A stretch of 64,000 nt of DNA from Sphingomonas sp. PAMC 26621 (GTDB taxonomy: Bacteria; Pseudomonadota; Alphaproteobacteria; Sphingomonadales; Sphingomonadaceae): contig NZ_AIDW01000006.1 in assembly GCF_000251145.1 (NCBI RefSeq), positions 1 through 64,000 on the forward strand, written 5' to 3'. Shown in pieces: positions 11,084 through 19,415 of the stretch. Numbering within the stretch: position 1 is the stretch's first letter; every line of letters begins with the position of its first letter. The position numbers were made by a program, and so were the translations under genes. The notes under the pieces are model-generated. The model saw only the letters and a list, made by a program, of their open reading frames with translations, was not told the DNA's origin and did not search any database.

Positions 11084-11216
11084 TGCGCTGCTCCTTGCCA
11101 ACATGACGATACACCGCAGCGAAAAGATTGTGAACGAATGTCTGCTGTTGAGAACCGCCCCAGAATCTCCAAATGACCGCATCTGGGTCATCGCCGCATT
11201 TCACTATCGAGCTGCC

Positions 11217-11951
11217 TCAGCTGTTGAGGCCCGCCAAATACGGGTGCGCAAGCACGCGCAGCGCGTTGCGTGCACTTATGTCGGTATCGCCGACCAAACG
11301 ACTGCCCGCTACGGTGCGGTAAAGCGCGACACAATGATCGATCCTGGCGAAACGGGCACCGGCTGCGGCCGCGCGGGTATAGAAATCCCAGTCGTTGCAA
11401 TTGTGGAAGCTGGGATCGAAGCCGCCGATGTGTTCGACGATGGCTCGGGAAACGATCGACCAGCTCGGGCCCACTACTCCGCCGCTGGCAAGGCCACGGC
11501 GGATGCAGTCTCCATTCCACCCACATTCCGGGTCGCCGGGTGCCTCGTGCCCCTCGACACGTGCAAAATGTCCGACGACGATCTCGAACGCACCATGCCC
11601 GGTGCCGTCGAGCAACGCCTGTGCAGCGCCCGGCAGCCAGACGTCGTCGCTGTCGAGGAACGCGATCCAGGGGGCGTGCGAAGACCCCGCGCCGGTATTG
11701 CGCGCTTGGGATGCGCCGACATTGCGCGGCAGGACGACCGCCTCGACGCTAGCGTGCGTCGTCGCGAGAGTGCGGATGACGGCGGCGCTGTCATCGCTCG
11801 AACCATCGTCGACGATGATAACGCGCCGTGGCGCAGGGGCCTGCGCCAGGACGCTCTCGACTGCATCGGTGACGACATGCGCGCGGTTGTAGCAGGGAAT
11901 CACGACGTCGTAGGTCGGGCGCGCGGTGTCGAAAAGCGGGGCAGGGTCCAT
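11217..11951 (-). CDS. Family 2 glycosyltransferase
   Basis: A GT-A type glycosyltransferase of 244 residues from the ATG at 11951. It has the nucleotide-sugar-binding opening 'YDVVIPCYNRAHVV', 'IIVDDGSSDDS', and the DxD-containing 'AFLDSDDVWL' that binds the metal and sugar-nucleotide. It begins about 90 bases after the TonB receptor stop on the same strand, so both could share a transcript. An ATG at 12008 in the same frame is an alternative start. Substrate and acceptor cannot be read from the sequence; no other polysaccharide genes adjoin it. Confidence 0.85.
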   Translation of the reverse strand: MDPAPLFDTARPTYDVVIPCYNRAHVVTDAVESVLAQAPAPRRVIIVDDGSSDDSAAVIRTLATTHASVEAVVLPRNVGASQARNTGAGSSHAPWIAFLDSDDVWLPGAAQALLDGTGHGAFEIVVGHFARVEGHEAPGDPECGWNGDCIRRGLASGGVVGPSWSIVSRAIVEHIGGFDPSFHNCNDWDFYTRAAAAGARFARIDHCVALYRTVAGSRLVGDTDISARNALRVLAHPYLAGLNS

Positions 11952-12043
11952 CCTCGTTTCTCTGCCAGCTTTGTCGGGGGGATCAAGCGACCTCCCGTCC
12001 TTGACCATTCCCGACCCGCCCGGCACGCGCGGCTCGGGACCTC

Positions 12044-14995
12044 TTATCGAAACTTGCCGGTCCGGATTTTCACCCCGGTATAAAGATAGCGTCCTACTGC
12101 CGAGATTGGCTGGTTGATCGCATTGCCCGGATCGGGCCTCTGGTCGGTCAGGTTCTGTACGCCAGCATAGATCGAATAGGCGCGGCCGACGTCGAGCGCG
12201 ATCTGGAGATCGTGTTGCCACAATTCGCTGTAGCGCAGCTGCGCCGCCGGCGCGTAGTTGGGGTCATTGTCGGTGGTCAGCTTGTCGACTGTCCGGGTCG
12301 CGTCCGCCCAGCGCAAATTGTAGCCGATCGTGAGGCCGCCCCGCGTCCAGCTCGGCGACAGGTTGAAATTAAACTTCGGCGCGCCGGGCTGATCGACACT
12401 GTCGGTAGCCACAGCGCCCGGCGTCCCGACGAACTCGAGCCGGTGGAGGTAACCGCCGACCAGCCGGAAATCGAACGTCCCGAGCTTGCCTGCCCGAATG
12501 AGATAATCGATGTTCAGGTCGGCGCCGGCGGTGCGGAAGCGCGAGACATTCTGCGGCTGGACCGAATAGCCGCTGATGATGCCGGTCCCCTGCGTGCGCG
12601 TGATGGCGGCGCAGAACGGATTGGCGACCGCGGGCTGATCAACGCACAGCGACGCAAGCTGCGAGGGGGCCGGTGTGCTGATCGCGCCGCGCAGGTCGAT
12701 ATCGTACCAGTCGAACGACGCGGTCAGCCCGCGCAGGAAGCGCGGCCGCAGCACCACGCCAGCGGTCCAGGTTCGCGCCGTCTCGGCCTTGAGCGCCGGG
12801 TTGCCCGAGCGCGTCCCCACGACGTTGCTCGCGGTCTGTAGCGCCGGCGAGATCGCCGCGCCCACTGCCGACAGGACGGCCGCGCAATTGGCTGCGCGAT
12901 ATTGCGTTCCGTGGCCCAGCTCATTGGGCGCGCAAGGGTCGATGAAGAAGTTCGAATCCCCGCTGAGCGGCTGGAACAATTCCCCGATGTTGGGCGCCCG
13001 CACCGACTCGCCATAGGAGCCACGGAAGCTGATGTCGCGCACCGGCGCATAGACCCCGTTGACCTGCCAGGTGGTCGTGTCGCCGATCGTCGAATAGTTC
13101 GAGAAGCGGTACGCCGCGCCGACCGACAGCGTCTCGGCAAGACGCTGGCCCGTGAAGATCGGCGCGTTCAGCTCGCCGAACGCCTCCTTCACGTCGAACC
13201 TGCCGCCCGACGGGACGACCAGCGTCGGTTCGGTGAAGGCGACGAAGCGGTTGTTGATAAGATTGTCGCTCGGTTCGAACGCGCTCGTCTCGCGGCGGTA
13301 TTCCCCGCCGACCGAGAATTGCACCGGCCCGCCGGGCAGGGCGAAGAACGCGCCGAAGTCGCCGCTGATCGATGCGTTGGCGACCTGTTGCGTGATCCGC
13401 GCGAAGCTGGTGTCGTCGACCTGGAAATAGCGCAGCGCCGCCGGGCTGACCGGCCCCGCACCGAACAGGCTGACCGGAACGCAGCCGGGGTCGCCGCCGG
13501 TCAGGTTGCTGCGGCAGACCGGCTGGCCGGTGGCGGGGCTGGTGACGACGGCGAGCGCATTCGTGTAATTCGCGGCAAGTAGGTTGTTGCGCTTGGTGAT
13601 GTCGACGTCCGTGCGGCCATATTCGAAATAGGCGTCATACGTCGCATGGTCACTGATCCGGCCGGTGACGTCGAACACGCCGCGATAGGTGCGGCGCAGG
13701 TCGGTCTCGCCATGGCGGCCATAGTCTATATTGTCGCGCGTCACGGCGACCTGCGTCTGTCCGGCGGCCAGCGCCGCGGCGCGGATCGACTGGGGTATGA
13801 ACGGATTGTCGAGCGTGATCGGCGCGCCATAGGTGCCGATGTAATAATCGAAGGTGGTCGCCTTGGTCTGCGCGTATTTGGCCTCCACCGAGACCTTGAG
13901 CGCGTCCGAAACGTCATAATGCCCGAGCAGGTTGACGTCGTGTCGCTCGATCCGCGGCGCGAGGTCGCCCGAATAGAAGCCCGCGACGGGGGTATCGTCA
14001 CCCCCGGTCGAATAATAGGCCGCAGGCGTGCCGTGCTGATAGACCTGGCCGAGTCCGTTGAAATTTGGCGTACCGCTGCCCGTCGCATCGACCGCGCCGA
14101 TCGGCGATTCGTTGGGATAGCGCAGGTTGCCGACCAGGATGTTGTGCGGCGCCGCCGGGTTGGTCGCTGCGGCGTCGTTGGGGATGAGATACTGCCGCTG
14201 GTCCGCCCGCAAGTAGGACCGATCGTCGTTCTCGAGCCGGTCGTCGGCGTTATATTCATAGGCCAGCGTCAGATTGCCGCGGCCGCCCGCGAAACTGTGC
14301 CCGGCCGCAATCGAGGCAAAGCGATTGCCGGCGTCGCCGCGCGACGAGATGCCGAGTTGTCCGCGCGCCGCGATTCCGTCGAAATCGCGCTTGAGGATGA
14401 AATTGACGACGCCCGAGACGCCGTCCGCGCCGTAAACCGCCGACGCCCCGCCGGTCAGCACGTCGACCCGCTCGATCAGATCGGTCGGGATGCTGTTGAT
14501 GTCGACCGCGGCGCTGTTGGCTTCCCCCGCGACATGGCGACGGCCGTTGACGAGGACCAGCGTCCGGTTGGTGCCTAGGTTGCGCAGGTTGAGTTCGTTC
14601 AGCCCGGCCGCGCCGAACGGATTGGAATAGACCGCATTGCCCCCCGAGGTCTGCGTGGAATCGCGCGAGCCCGTCAGCGCGGGGACGCGCTGGAGGAAAT
14701 TGGTGATGTTGGTATTGCCCGACTGCTGGATCGCGGCGGCGGTGAACGCGGTGATCGGGTTTGGCGCGGCGAATTCGGCGCGCGCGATGCGCGAGCCGGT
14801 CACCACGATGTCGGTGCCTTCCGCCGCGTTCGGCGCAACGGGTGTGGAAGCCGGCGGTTGCTGGTCGCTCGCGGAACCGTTCGATGCGGCGCCGGGCGGC
14901 GGCGGTGCTGGGACGGTTTGCGCTTCAGCGCCTGCGGTCCCGAGGCACAATGCGGTGCCGGTCAACAAACAGCGGCGATACACAGCCAGCAACAT
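12044..14995 (-). CDS. TonB-dependent outer-membrane receptor
   Basis: This 983-residue protein has a signal peptide (residues 1 to about 25, ending AEA), a proline-rich linker, a TonB box-like 'DIVVTGSRIARAEF' near residue 63, a plug domain ('LRNLGTNRTLVLVNGRRHV', 'IERVDVLTGGASAVYGADG', 'SGVVNFILKRDF') and a long beta barrel ending in an aromatic residue. It belongs to the large receptor type abundant in sphingomonads and Caulobacter, often for oligosaccharides or other bulky nutrients. A good ribosome-binding site (AGAGGGG) precedes the ATG at 14995. It is divergent from a sugar ABC importer 154 bases away, which suggests that the two carry the same substrate across the outer and inner membranes. 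Confidence 0.92.
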   Translation of the reverse strand: MLLAVYRRCLLTGTALCLGTAGAEAQTVPAPPPPGAASNGSASDQQPPASTPVAPNAAEGTDIVVTGSRIARAEFAAPNPITAFTAAAIQQSGNTNITNFLQRVPALTGSRDSTQTSGGNAVYSNPFGAAGLNELNLRNLGTNRTLVLVNGRRHVAGEANSAAVDINSIPTDLIERVDVLTGGASAVYGADGVSGVVNFILKRDFDGIAARGQLGISSRGDAGNRFASIAAGHSFAGGRGNLTLAYEYNADDRLENDDRSYLRADQRQYLIPNDAAATNPAAPHNILVGNLRYPNESPIGAVDATGSGTPNFNGLGQVYQHGTPAAYYSTGGDDTPVAGFYSGDLAPRIERHDVNLLGHYDVSDALKVSVEAKYAQTKATTFDYYIGTYGAPITLDNPFIPQSIRAAALAAGQTQVAVTRDNIDYGRHGETDLRRTYRGVFDVTGRISDHATYDAYFEYGRTDVDITKRNNLLAANYTNALAVVTSPATGQPVCRSNLTGGDPGCVPVSLFGAGPVSPAALRYFQVDDTSFARITQQVANASISGDFGAFFALPGGPVQFSVGGEYRRETSAFEPSDNLINNRFVAFTEPTLVVPSGGRFDVKEAFGELNAPIFTGQRLAETLSVGAAYRFSNYSTIGDTTTWQVNGVYAPVRDISFRGSYGESVRAPNIGELFQPLSGDSNFFIDPCAPNELGHGTQYRAANCAAVLSAVGAAISPALQTASNVVGTRSGNPALKAETARTWTAGVVLRPRFLRGLTASFDWYDIDLRGAISTPAPSQLASLCVDQPAVANPFCAAITRTQGTGIISGYSVQPQNVSRFRTAGADLNIDYLIRAGKLGTFDFRLVGGYLHRLEFVGTPGAVATDSVDQPGAPKFNFNLSPSWTRGGLTIGYNLRWADATRTVDKLTTDNDPNYAPAAQLRYSELWQHDLQIALDVGRAYSIYAGVQNLTDQRPDPGNAINQPISAVGRYLYTGVKIRTGKFR

Positions 14996-15100
14996 AAGAC
15001 ACCCCTCTTACACACGGTTCCTGCCACCCGGCGATACACCCGGGATGGCGTCGGCTCACCTTTATGGTCTTGCCGCCGCACCGCCTCTTGCGGACATTAC

Positions 15101-15120
15101 CGGATCTGGGGAATGATCCG
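15101..15120. promoter_or_regulatory. Perfect 20-base inverted repeat between receptor and ABC importer
   Basis: CGGATC, eight bases, GATCCG: exact symmetry in the divergent region, 30 bases before the binding-protein start and about 105 from the receptor start. It is a candidate operator for co-regulation of uptake genes. No regulator gene adjoins it. Confidence 0.4.
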
Positions 15121-15149
15121 AATCAATATTTTCAGATCGTTTCCTGTTG

Positions 15150-16463
15150 GTGAGCCGTGAAACCGGGGATACCCTGTCGGGACGGACAGACCGGGAACGC
15201 GATATACCGAGCTTCGACACGCCCGTTGCACGCCGCACGCTGCTCGCGCTGGGCGCCGGTCTTGCGCTCGACGGATGCGGCGCGTCCGGTCAAGGTCTGC
15301 GATGGTGGGCGATCGGTACGCTCGGCGAGAACGCGCCCGAGCTACTCCCGGGCTTCCGCAAGGCGTTCGGCGTGGCGGTCGCGGTTCAGGCGCTGCCATG
15401 GACCGGCGCGCATGAAAAGCTGCTCACCGGGTTCGCCGGCAATTCGCTGCCCGACGTGATGATGCTCAACAGCGCGTGGCTGCCGGAGTTGACCCTGATC
15501 GGCGCGGTCGCGCCCCCCGCGGCGCGTTCGCCGCTGCTCAACGATCAGGTCGGGGGCGCAGTCGCGTCGGTCGAGGTCGCTGGGCGGGCGATGGCGGTGC
15601 CGTGGACGGCGGACAGCTGGGTGCAATTCTATCGTCGCGATCTGCTTGCGGCGGCGGGCTATGCGGCCCCGCCGCTTGCCTGGAGCGAATGGATGCAGAT
15701 GGCGCGGGCAATCAAGCGCCGTCAGCCCGACCGCTTCGCGACGCTGCACCTGCTCGACTGGCCCGAACCGTTGTTCGCCTTTGCCGCGCAGCAGGGGGTT
15801 CCGTTCCTGCGCGATCACGCGACGCGCGGCAATTTCTCGTCCGACGGCTTCCGCACCGCGCTCGGCTTCTACAAGGGGATCTTCGACGAACGCCTTGCCC
15901 CGGTGACGACCGGGGCCGAGGCAGGCGATACCTACGTCGCCTGGCGACATGGCCGGTTCGCGATCCTGCCGTCGAACGCGACGTCGATCGGCGATCTGCG
16001 GCGTCGCACGGCGCTGCTGCCGCGCGATCTGTGGGACGTCGCGCTGACCCCGGGGCCACGCGGGGCCGGGGCCGCGATGGCGCGCGGCACCAGCCTCGCC
16101 GTCAGCCACGCCGCACGCGACCCTGCCGCCGCGTGGGCGCTGGTCCGCTACCTGTGCGATCCCGCGATCCAGCGTCGCGTCTACGCCATCACCGGCGATC
16201 TCCCGACGCGACGGAGCGCCTGGCAGTTGCCCGCCCTGCGCACGGATCCCGTGTCGGCCACCTTCGCGACCCAGATCGCGCACAGCGTCGCACCGCCCGC
16301 CGTGCCCGAATGGGAACGGATCGTCGCCGAGGTTCAGCTCGTTGCCGAACACATGGTGCGTGGTGACTATGGCGTCGATGCTGCCACGGTCGAAATGGAC
16401 AAGCGGGTCGATCGCATTCTCGAAAAGCGCCGCTGGCTGGCCGACCGAGGCCGCGCGGCATGA
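15150..16463 (+). CDS. Sugar ABC transporter substrate-binding protein (family 1)
   Basis: About 437 residues from a GTG at 15150 (a TTG one codon upstream is also possible). The N-terminal 'ARRTLLALGAGLALDGCG' combines a twin-arginine-like start with a lipobox-like L-D-G-C, so the mature protein may be lipid-anchored in the periplasm. The rest resembles family 1 extracellular solute-binding proteins of the MalE/UgpB class ('WWAIGTLGENAPELLPGF', 'MAVPWTADSWVQFYRRDLL', 'AWALVRYLCDPAIQRRVY'). Its stop overlaps the first permease gene by ATGA. The substrate is probably a sugar or oligosaccharide; nothing narrower is visible. Confidence 0.85.
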   Translation: MSRETGDTLSGRTDRERDIPSFDTPVARRTLLALGAGLALDGCGASGQGLRWWAIGTLGENAPELLPGFRKAFGVAVAVQALPWTGAHEKLLTGFAGNSLPDVMMLNSAWLPELTLIGAVAPPAARSPLLNDQVGGAVASVEVAGRAMAVPWTADSWVQFYRRDLLAAAGYAAPPLAWSEWMQMARAIKRRQPDRFATLHLLDWPEPLFAFAAQQGVPFLRDHATRGNFSSDGFRTALGFYKGIFDERLAPVTTGAEAGDTYVAWRHGRFAILPSNATSIGDLRRRTALLPRDLWDVALTPGPRGAGAAMARGTSLAVSHAARDPAAAWALVRYLCDPAIQRRVYAITGDLPTRRSAWQLPALRTDPVSATFATQIAHSVAPPAVPEWERIVAEVQLVAEHMVRGDYGVDAATVEMDKRVDRILEKRRWLADRGRAA

Positions 16464-17341
16464 CCCGTCAGGCGCGCGCCGGGCTCGGCTTCGTTCTCCC
16501 GGTGCTGATCGGCACGGTGCTCGTGCTGGTGATCCCGACGGTCGGGGCGGCACTGCTGAGCGTCACCGATTTCGATATCTATGCGCTTGCCGATGTCGCC
16601 AACCTGCGGTTCGTCGGGGCCGGCAACTACGCCGAATTGCTCCGGATGCCGTTGTTCTGGCGCGCCGTCGGGAACACCGCCATGTTCACCGTGATTGGCG
16701 TTCCCGCCGCGATCGCCACGTCGCTCGGCGTGGCGTTGCTGATCAGTTCGGCGACGGTGCGATGGAAACCGGTCTGGCGCGTGCTGCTGTTCGCGCCCTA
16801 TGTCACGACGCTGGTCGCAACCGCGGTGGTCTGGCGCTACATGTTCGACCGGCATACCGGACTGCTGAATTATGCGCTGTCGCTGATCGGCATCGCGCCG
16901 GTCGACTGGCTGGGGGATCCGCGGACGAGCATTCCCGCGACGCTGATCTTCATCGTGTGGAAGGCGTTCGGCTATAACATGCTCGTCTTCATCGCCGCGC
17001 TGTCGACCGTGCCGCAGGAACTTGCCGAGGCGGCGCGGCTCGACGGCGCGGGGGCGTGGGCGCGCTTCCGGCATGTCACTCTCCCCGCGATCGGTCCGGC
17101 GTTGCTGCTCGCAGCGGTGCTGAGCGTCGCCAATTTCATCCAGATCTTCACCGAACCCTATGTGATGACGCACGGCGGCCCGGCACAAAGCACGGTGACC
17201 GTCTTGTACTTCATGTTCGATCAGGGATTTACCTGGTGGAACCTCGGCATGGCCTCGGCCGTCGCGATGATTCTGTTCGTCGTCATCCTGCTGGTGACGG
17301 CGGTGCAGGCGCGGCTGGGACAGAGGAACGAATGGTGGTGA
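16460..17341 (+). CDS. Sugar ABC transporter permease, MalF/UgpA-type
   Basis: This 293-residue inner-membrane permease has six or so hydrophobic segments and the cytoplasmic EAA loop 'LAEAARLDGAGAWARFRHVTLPAIGP' pattern (E-A-A...D-G...) that docks the ATPase. It is the first of two permease subunits, overlapping the binding protein gene by 4 bases and the next permease by 10. It belongs to the carbohydrate uptake transporter-1 type. Confidence 0.9.
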   Translation: MTRQARAGLGFVLPVLIGTVLVLVIPTVGAALLSVTDFDIYALADVANLRFVGAGNYAELLRMPLFWRAVGNTAMFTVIGVPAAIATSLGVALLISSATVRWKPVWRVLLFAPYVTTLVATAVVWRYMFDRHTGLLNYALSLIGIAPVDWLGDPRTSIPATLIFIVWKAFGYNMLVFIAALSTVPQELAEAARLDGAGAWARFRHVTLPAIGPALLLAAVLSVANFIQIFTEPYVMTHGGPAQSTVTVLYFMFDQGFTWWNLGMASAVAMILFVVILLVTAVQARLGQRNEWW

Positions 17342-18174
17342 ATGCCGGCAGCCTGGTGCGCACTGCGCTTGTCGCCCTGCTTGCGCTGGTCGCCGTGCTG
17401 CCGCTGCTGTGGATGGTCAACGTATCGTTGATGGCGCCTGGCACCGCCGCGACCTTTCCGCCGCCGTTCTGGCCGGCGCATCCGACGCTCGCCAATTACC
17501 GCGAGCTGTTGCTGCCGCACCCCGGCGGCCTGACCAGCTACCATATCCTGCCCGCGCTGGGGAACAGCGTCGTCCTCGCGTCGCTCACCACGATGCTGAG
17601 CCTCCTGTTGTGCGTGCCCGCAGGCTATGCCTTCGCCAAGCTGCATTTCTGGGGCCGCGCGCGCATGCTTCAGGCCTTGCTCGCGCTCGCCGTCGTGCCG
17701 GCGCAGGTCGCGATGCTGCCGCTTTTCCTGATGCTCAAGTCGGTCGGATTGGTGAACACCTACGCCGGGGTGCTCGCGCCGTGGCTGGCGGGCGTTTACG
17801 GGGTGCTGTTCATCCGCCAGGCTACGCTCGCGATTCCCGACGAGATGCTCGACGCGGCGCGGATCGACGGTGCTAGCGAAGCGCGCATCTTCCTGAGCGT
17901 GGTGCTGCCGCTGCTTCGCCCCGTGGTCGTGACGCTGGCGCTGTTCGCGTTCCTCGCAAGCTGGAGCGATTTTCTGTGGCCGCTGATCGCAATCACCGAT
18001 CAGCAGCATTACACGCTTCCCGTCGCGCTCGCGGCGATCAGTCGCGAACATGGCGGGGATACCGAACTGATGATGGCGGGGGCCGTGGTGACCACGCTTC
18101 CGGTTCTGCTGCTGTTCCTCGCCTTGCAGCGCTATTATTTCACGGGAATCCTCGGCGGCAGCATCAAGGGGTGA
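17332..18174 (+). CDS. Sugar ABC transporter permease, MalG/UgpE-type
   Basis: This 280-residue partner permease starts at the ATG at 17332, inside the end of the previous gene; the open frame upstream of that is only an alternative reading of the first permease. The EAA loop reads 'DEMLDAARIDGASEARIF'. Its 3' end overlaps the 3' end of the convergent ATPase gene by 11 bases, so no terminator fits between them. Confidence 0.9.
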   Translation: MVVNAGSLVRTALVALLALVAVLPLLWMVNVSLMAPGTAATFPPPFWPAHPTLANYRELLLPHPGGLTSYHILPALGNSVVLASLTTMLSLLLCVPAGYAFAKLHFWGRARMLQALLALAVVPAQVAMLPLFLMLKSVGLVNTYAGVLAPWLAGVYGVLFIRQATLAIPDEMLDAARIDGASEARIFLSVVLPLLRPVVVTLALFAFLASWSDFLWPLIAITDQQHYTLPVALAAISREHGGDTELMMAGAVVTTLPVLLLFLALQRYYFTGILGGSIKG

Positions 18175-19264
18175 TCGCGAGCGGTCGGGCGTAGACAGTA
18201 CCGTCGCCGTCGAACAGGAGCGCGTCCGACGCGGCGATCGCGAAGCGCAGCGTTTCGCCGAGCATGACGTGGCGGTCGTGCGGCAATTGCGCGACCAGAT
18301 GCGCCGTATCGCCACCGTGTCCGAGATGCGCGAACGACAATGGCCCCAGCCGCTCGAACAGTTCGACCCGCCCCCCGAACACGCCGTCCGGAGCGGGATG
18401 GAGATGCTCGGGCCGGACGCCGAGCGTGGCGGGGGCATCGACGGCGCTTTGCGGGACCACCGCATCGATCCGGCAGATCCCGCCATCCGGGAGCGCGACG
18501 GTCACGACGGTCGGCTCTGCGCGCACGATCCGCACGGGCAGCAGATTGATCGCCGGCGAGCCGATCGCCGCGGCGACGTGGATCGTGGCGGGCGCGCGAT
18601 ACAGGTCGAGCGGTGCACCGACCTGCTCGATGCGGCCCTGCGCCATCACGACGATCCGGTTGGCAAGCGTCATCGCCTCGACCTGATCGTGCGTCACGTA
18701 GATCATCGTCGCACCGAGGCGCTGGTGCAGCCGCGCGATCTCGTGGCGCATCCGGACCCGCAACGCGGTATCGAGGTTGGACAGCGGCTCGTCGAGCAGC
18801 AGGACCGCAGGATCGCGAACGATCGCGCGGGCGATCGACACGCGCTGCCGCTGTCCCCCGGAAAGCGCGCTGGGACGTCGATCGAGCAACGCCTCGAGTT
18901 CGAGCGTCGCGGCGACGGCGGCGACCTTCTCGGCGACCACCTGCTTCGGGAGCTTCGCCATGCGCAAGGGGAAGGCGATGTTCTGCGCGACGGAAAGATG
19001 CGGGTAGAGCGCATAGGACTGGAACACCATGGCGATGCCGCGATCCGCCGGCTCGACTGCGGTGACGTCGCGGCCGCCGATTTTGATCCGGCCGGCGCTC
19101 GGCGTTTCCAGCCCCGCGATCAACCGCAATAGCGTCGACTTGCCGCACCCCGATGGACCGATGATGACGATGAACTCGCCCGATGCGACCGAGAGATCTG
19201 TCGGATGCAGCGCGGCTGCCGCACCGAAGGTCTTGGAAAGATGCTCGACGACGACGCTGCTCAT
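18164..19264 (-). CDS. Sugar ABC transporter ATP-binding protein, MalK/UgpC-type
   Basis: This 366-residue ATPase has Walker A 'GPSGCGKST', Q-loop 'MVFQSYALYPHLSV', signature 'LSGGQRQRV', Walker B 'AVLLLDEPLSNLD' and the H-loop 'YVTHDQVEAM'. It also has the C-terminal TOBE/regulatory domain typical of MalK ('LGVRPEHLHP'). It is almost certainly the motor of the adjacent permeases, yet it is encoded on the opposite strand, tail to tail. A GTG two codons upstream (19270) is an alternative start. MalK-type ATPases can serve several importers, which may explain separate transcription. Confidence 0.9.
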   Translation of the reverse strand: MSSVVVEHLSKTFGAAAALHPTDLSVASGEFIVIIGPSGCGKSTLLRLIAGLETPSAGRIKIGGRDVTAVEPADRGIAMVFQSYALYPHLSVAQNIAFPLRMAKLPKQVVAEKVAAVAATLELEALLDRRPSALSGGQRQRVSIARAIVRDPAVLLLDEPLSNLDTALRVRMRHEIARLHQRLGATMIYVTHDQVEAMTLANRIVVMAQGRIEQVGAPLDLYRAPATIHVAAAIGSPAINLLPVRIVRAEPTVVTVALPDGGICRIDAVVPQSAVDAPATLGVRPEHLHPAPDGVFGGRVELFERLGPLSFAHLGHGGDTAHLVAQLPHDRHVMLGETLRFAIAASDALLFDGDGTVYARPLAITP

Positions 19265-19415
19265 CGGCACGACCGTAACCGTGGTCCCACGCCGGTCAAC
19301 TCACGACGCGGATCCGGCGCGCGCGTTCGCTTCGATGCCTCCTGGCCCGATGGCGTGTAGACAGCCGCAACCGACGATATTCCCGCTTTGGTCAAGCTGA
19401 CCCGACAAACGTGCG

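Noticed and set aside
15147..15149. TTG as the start of the ABC binding protein
   Set aside because: The adjacent GTG at 15150 is an equally placed and more common start; the choice changes one residue only.
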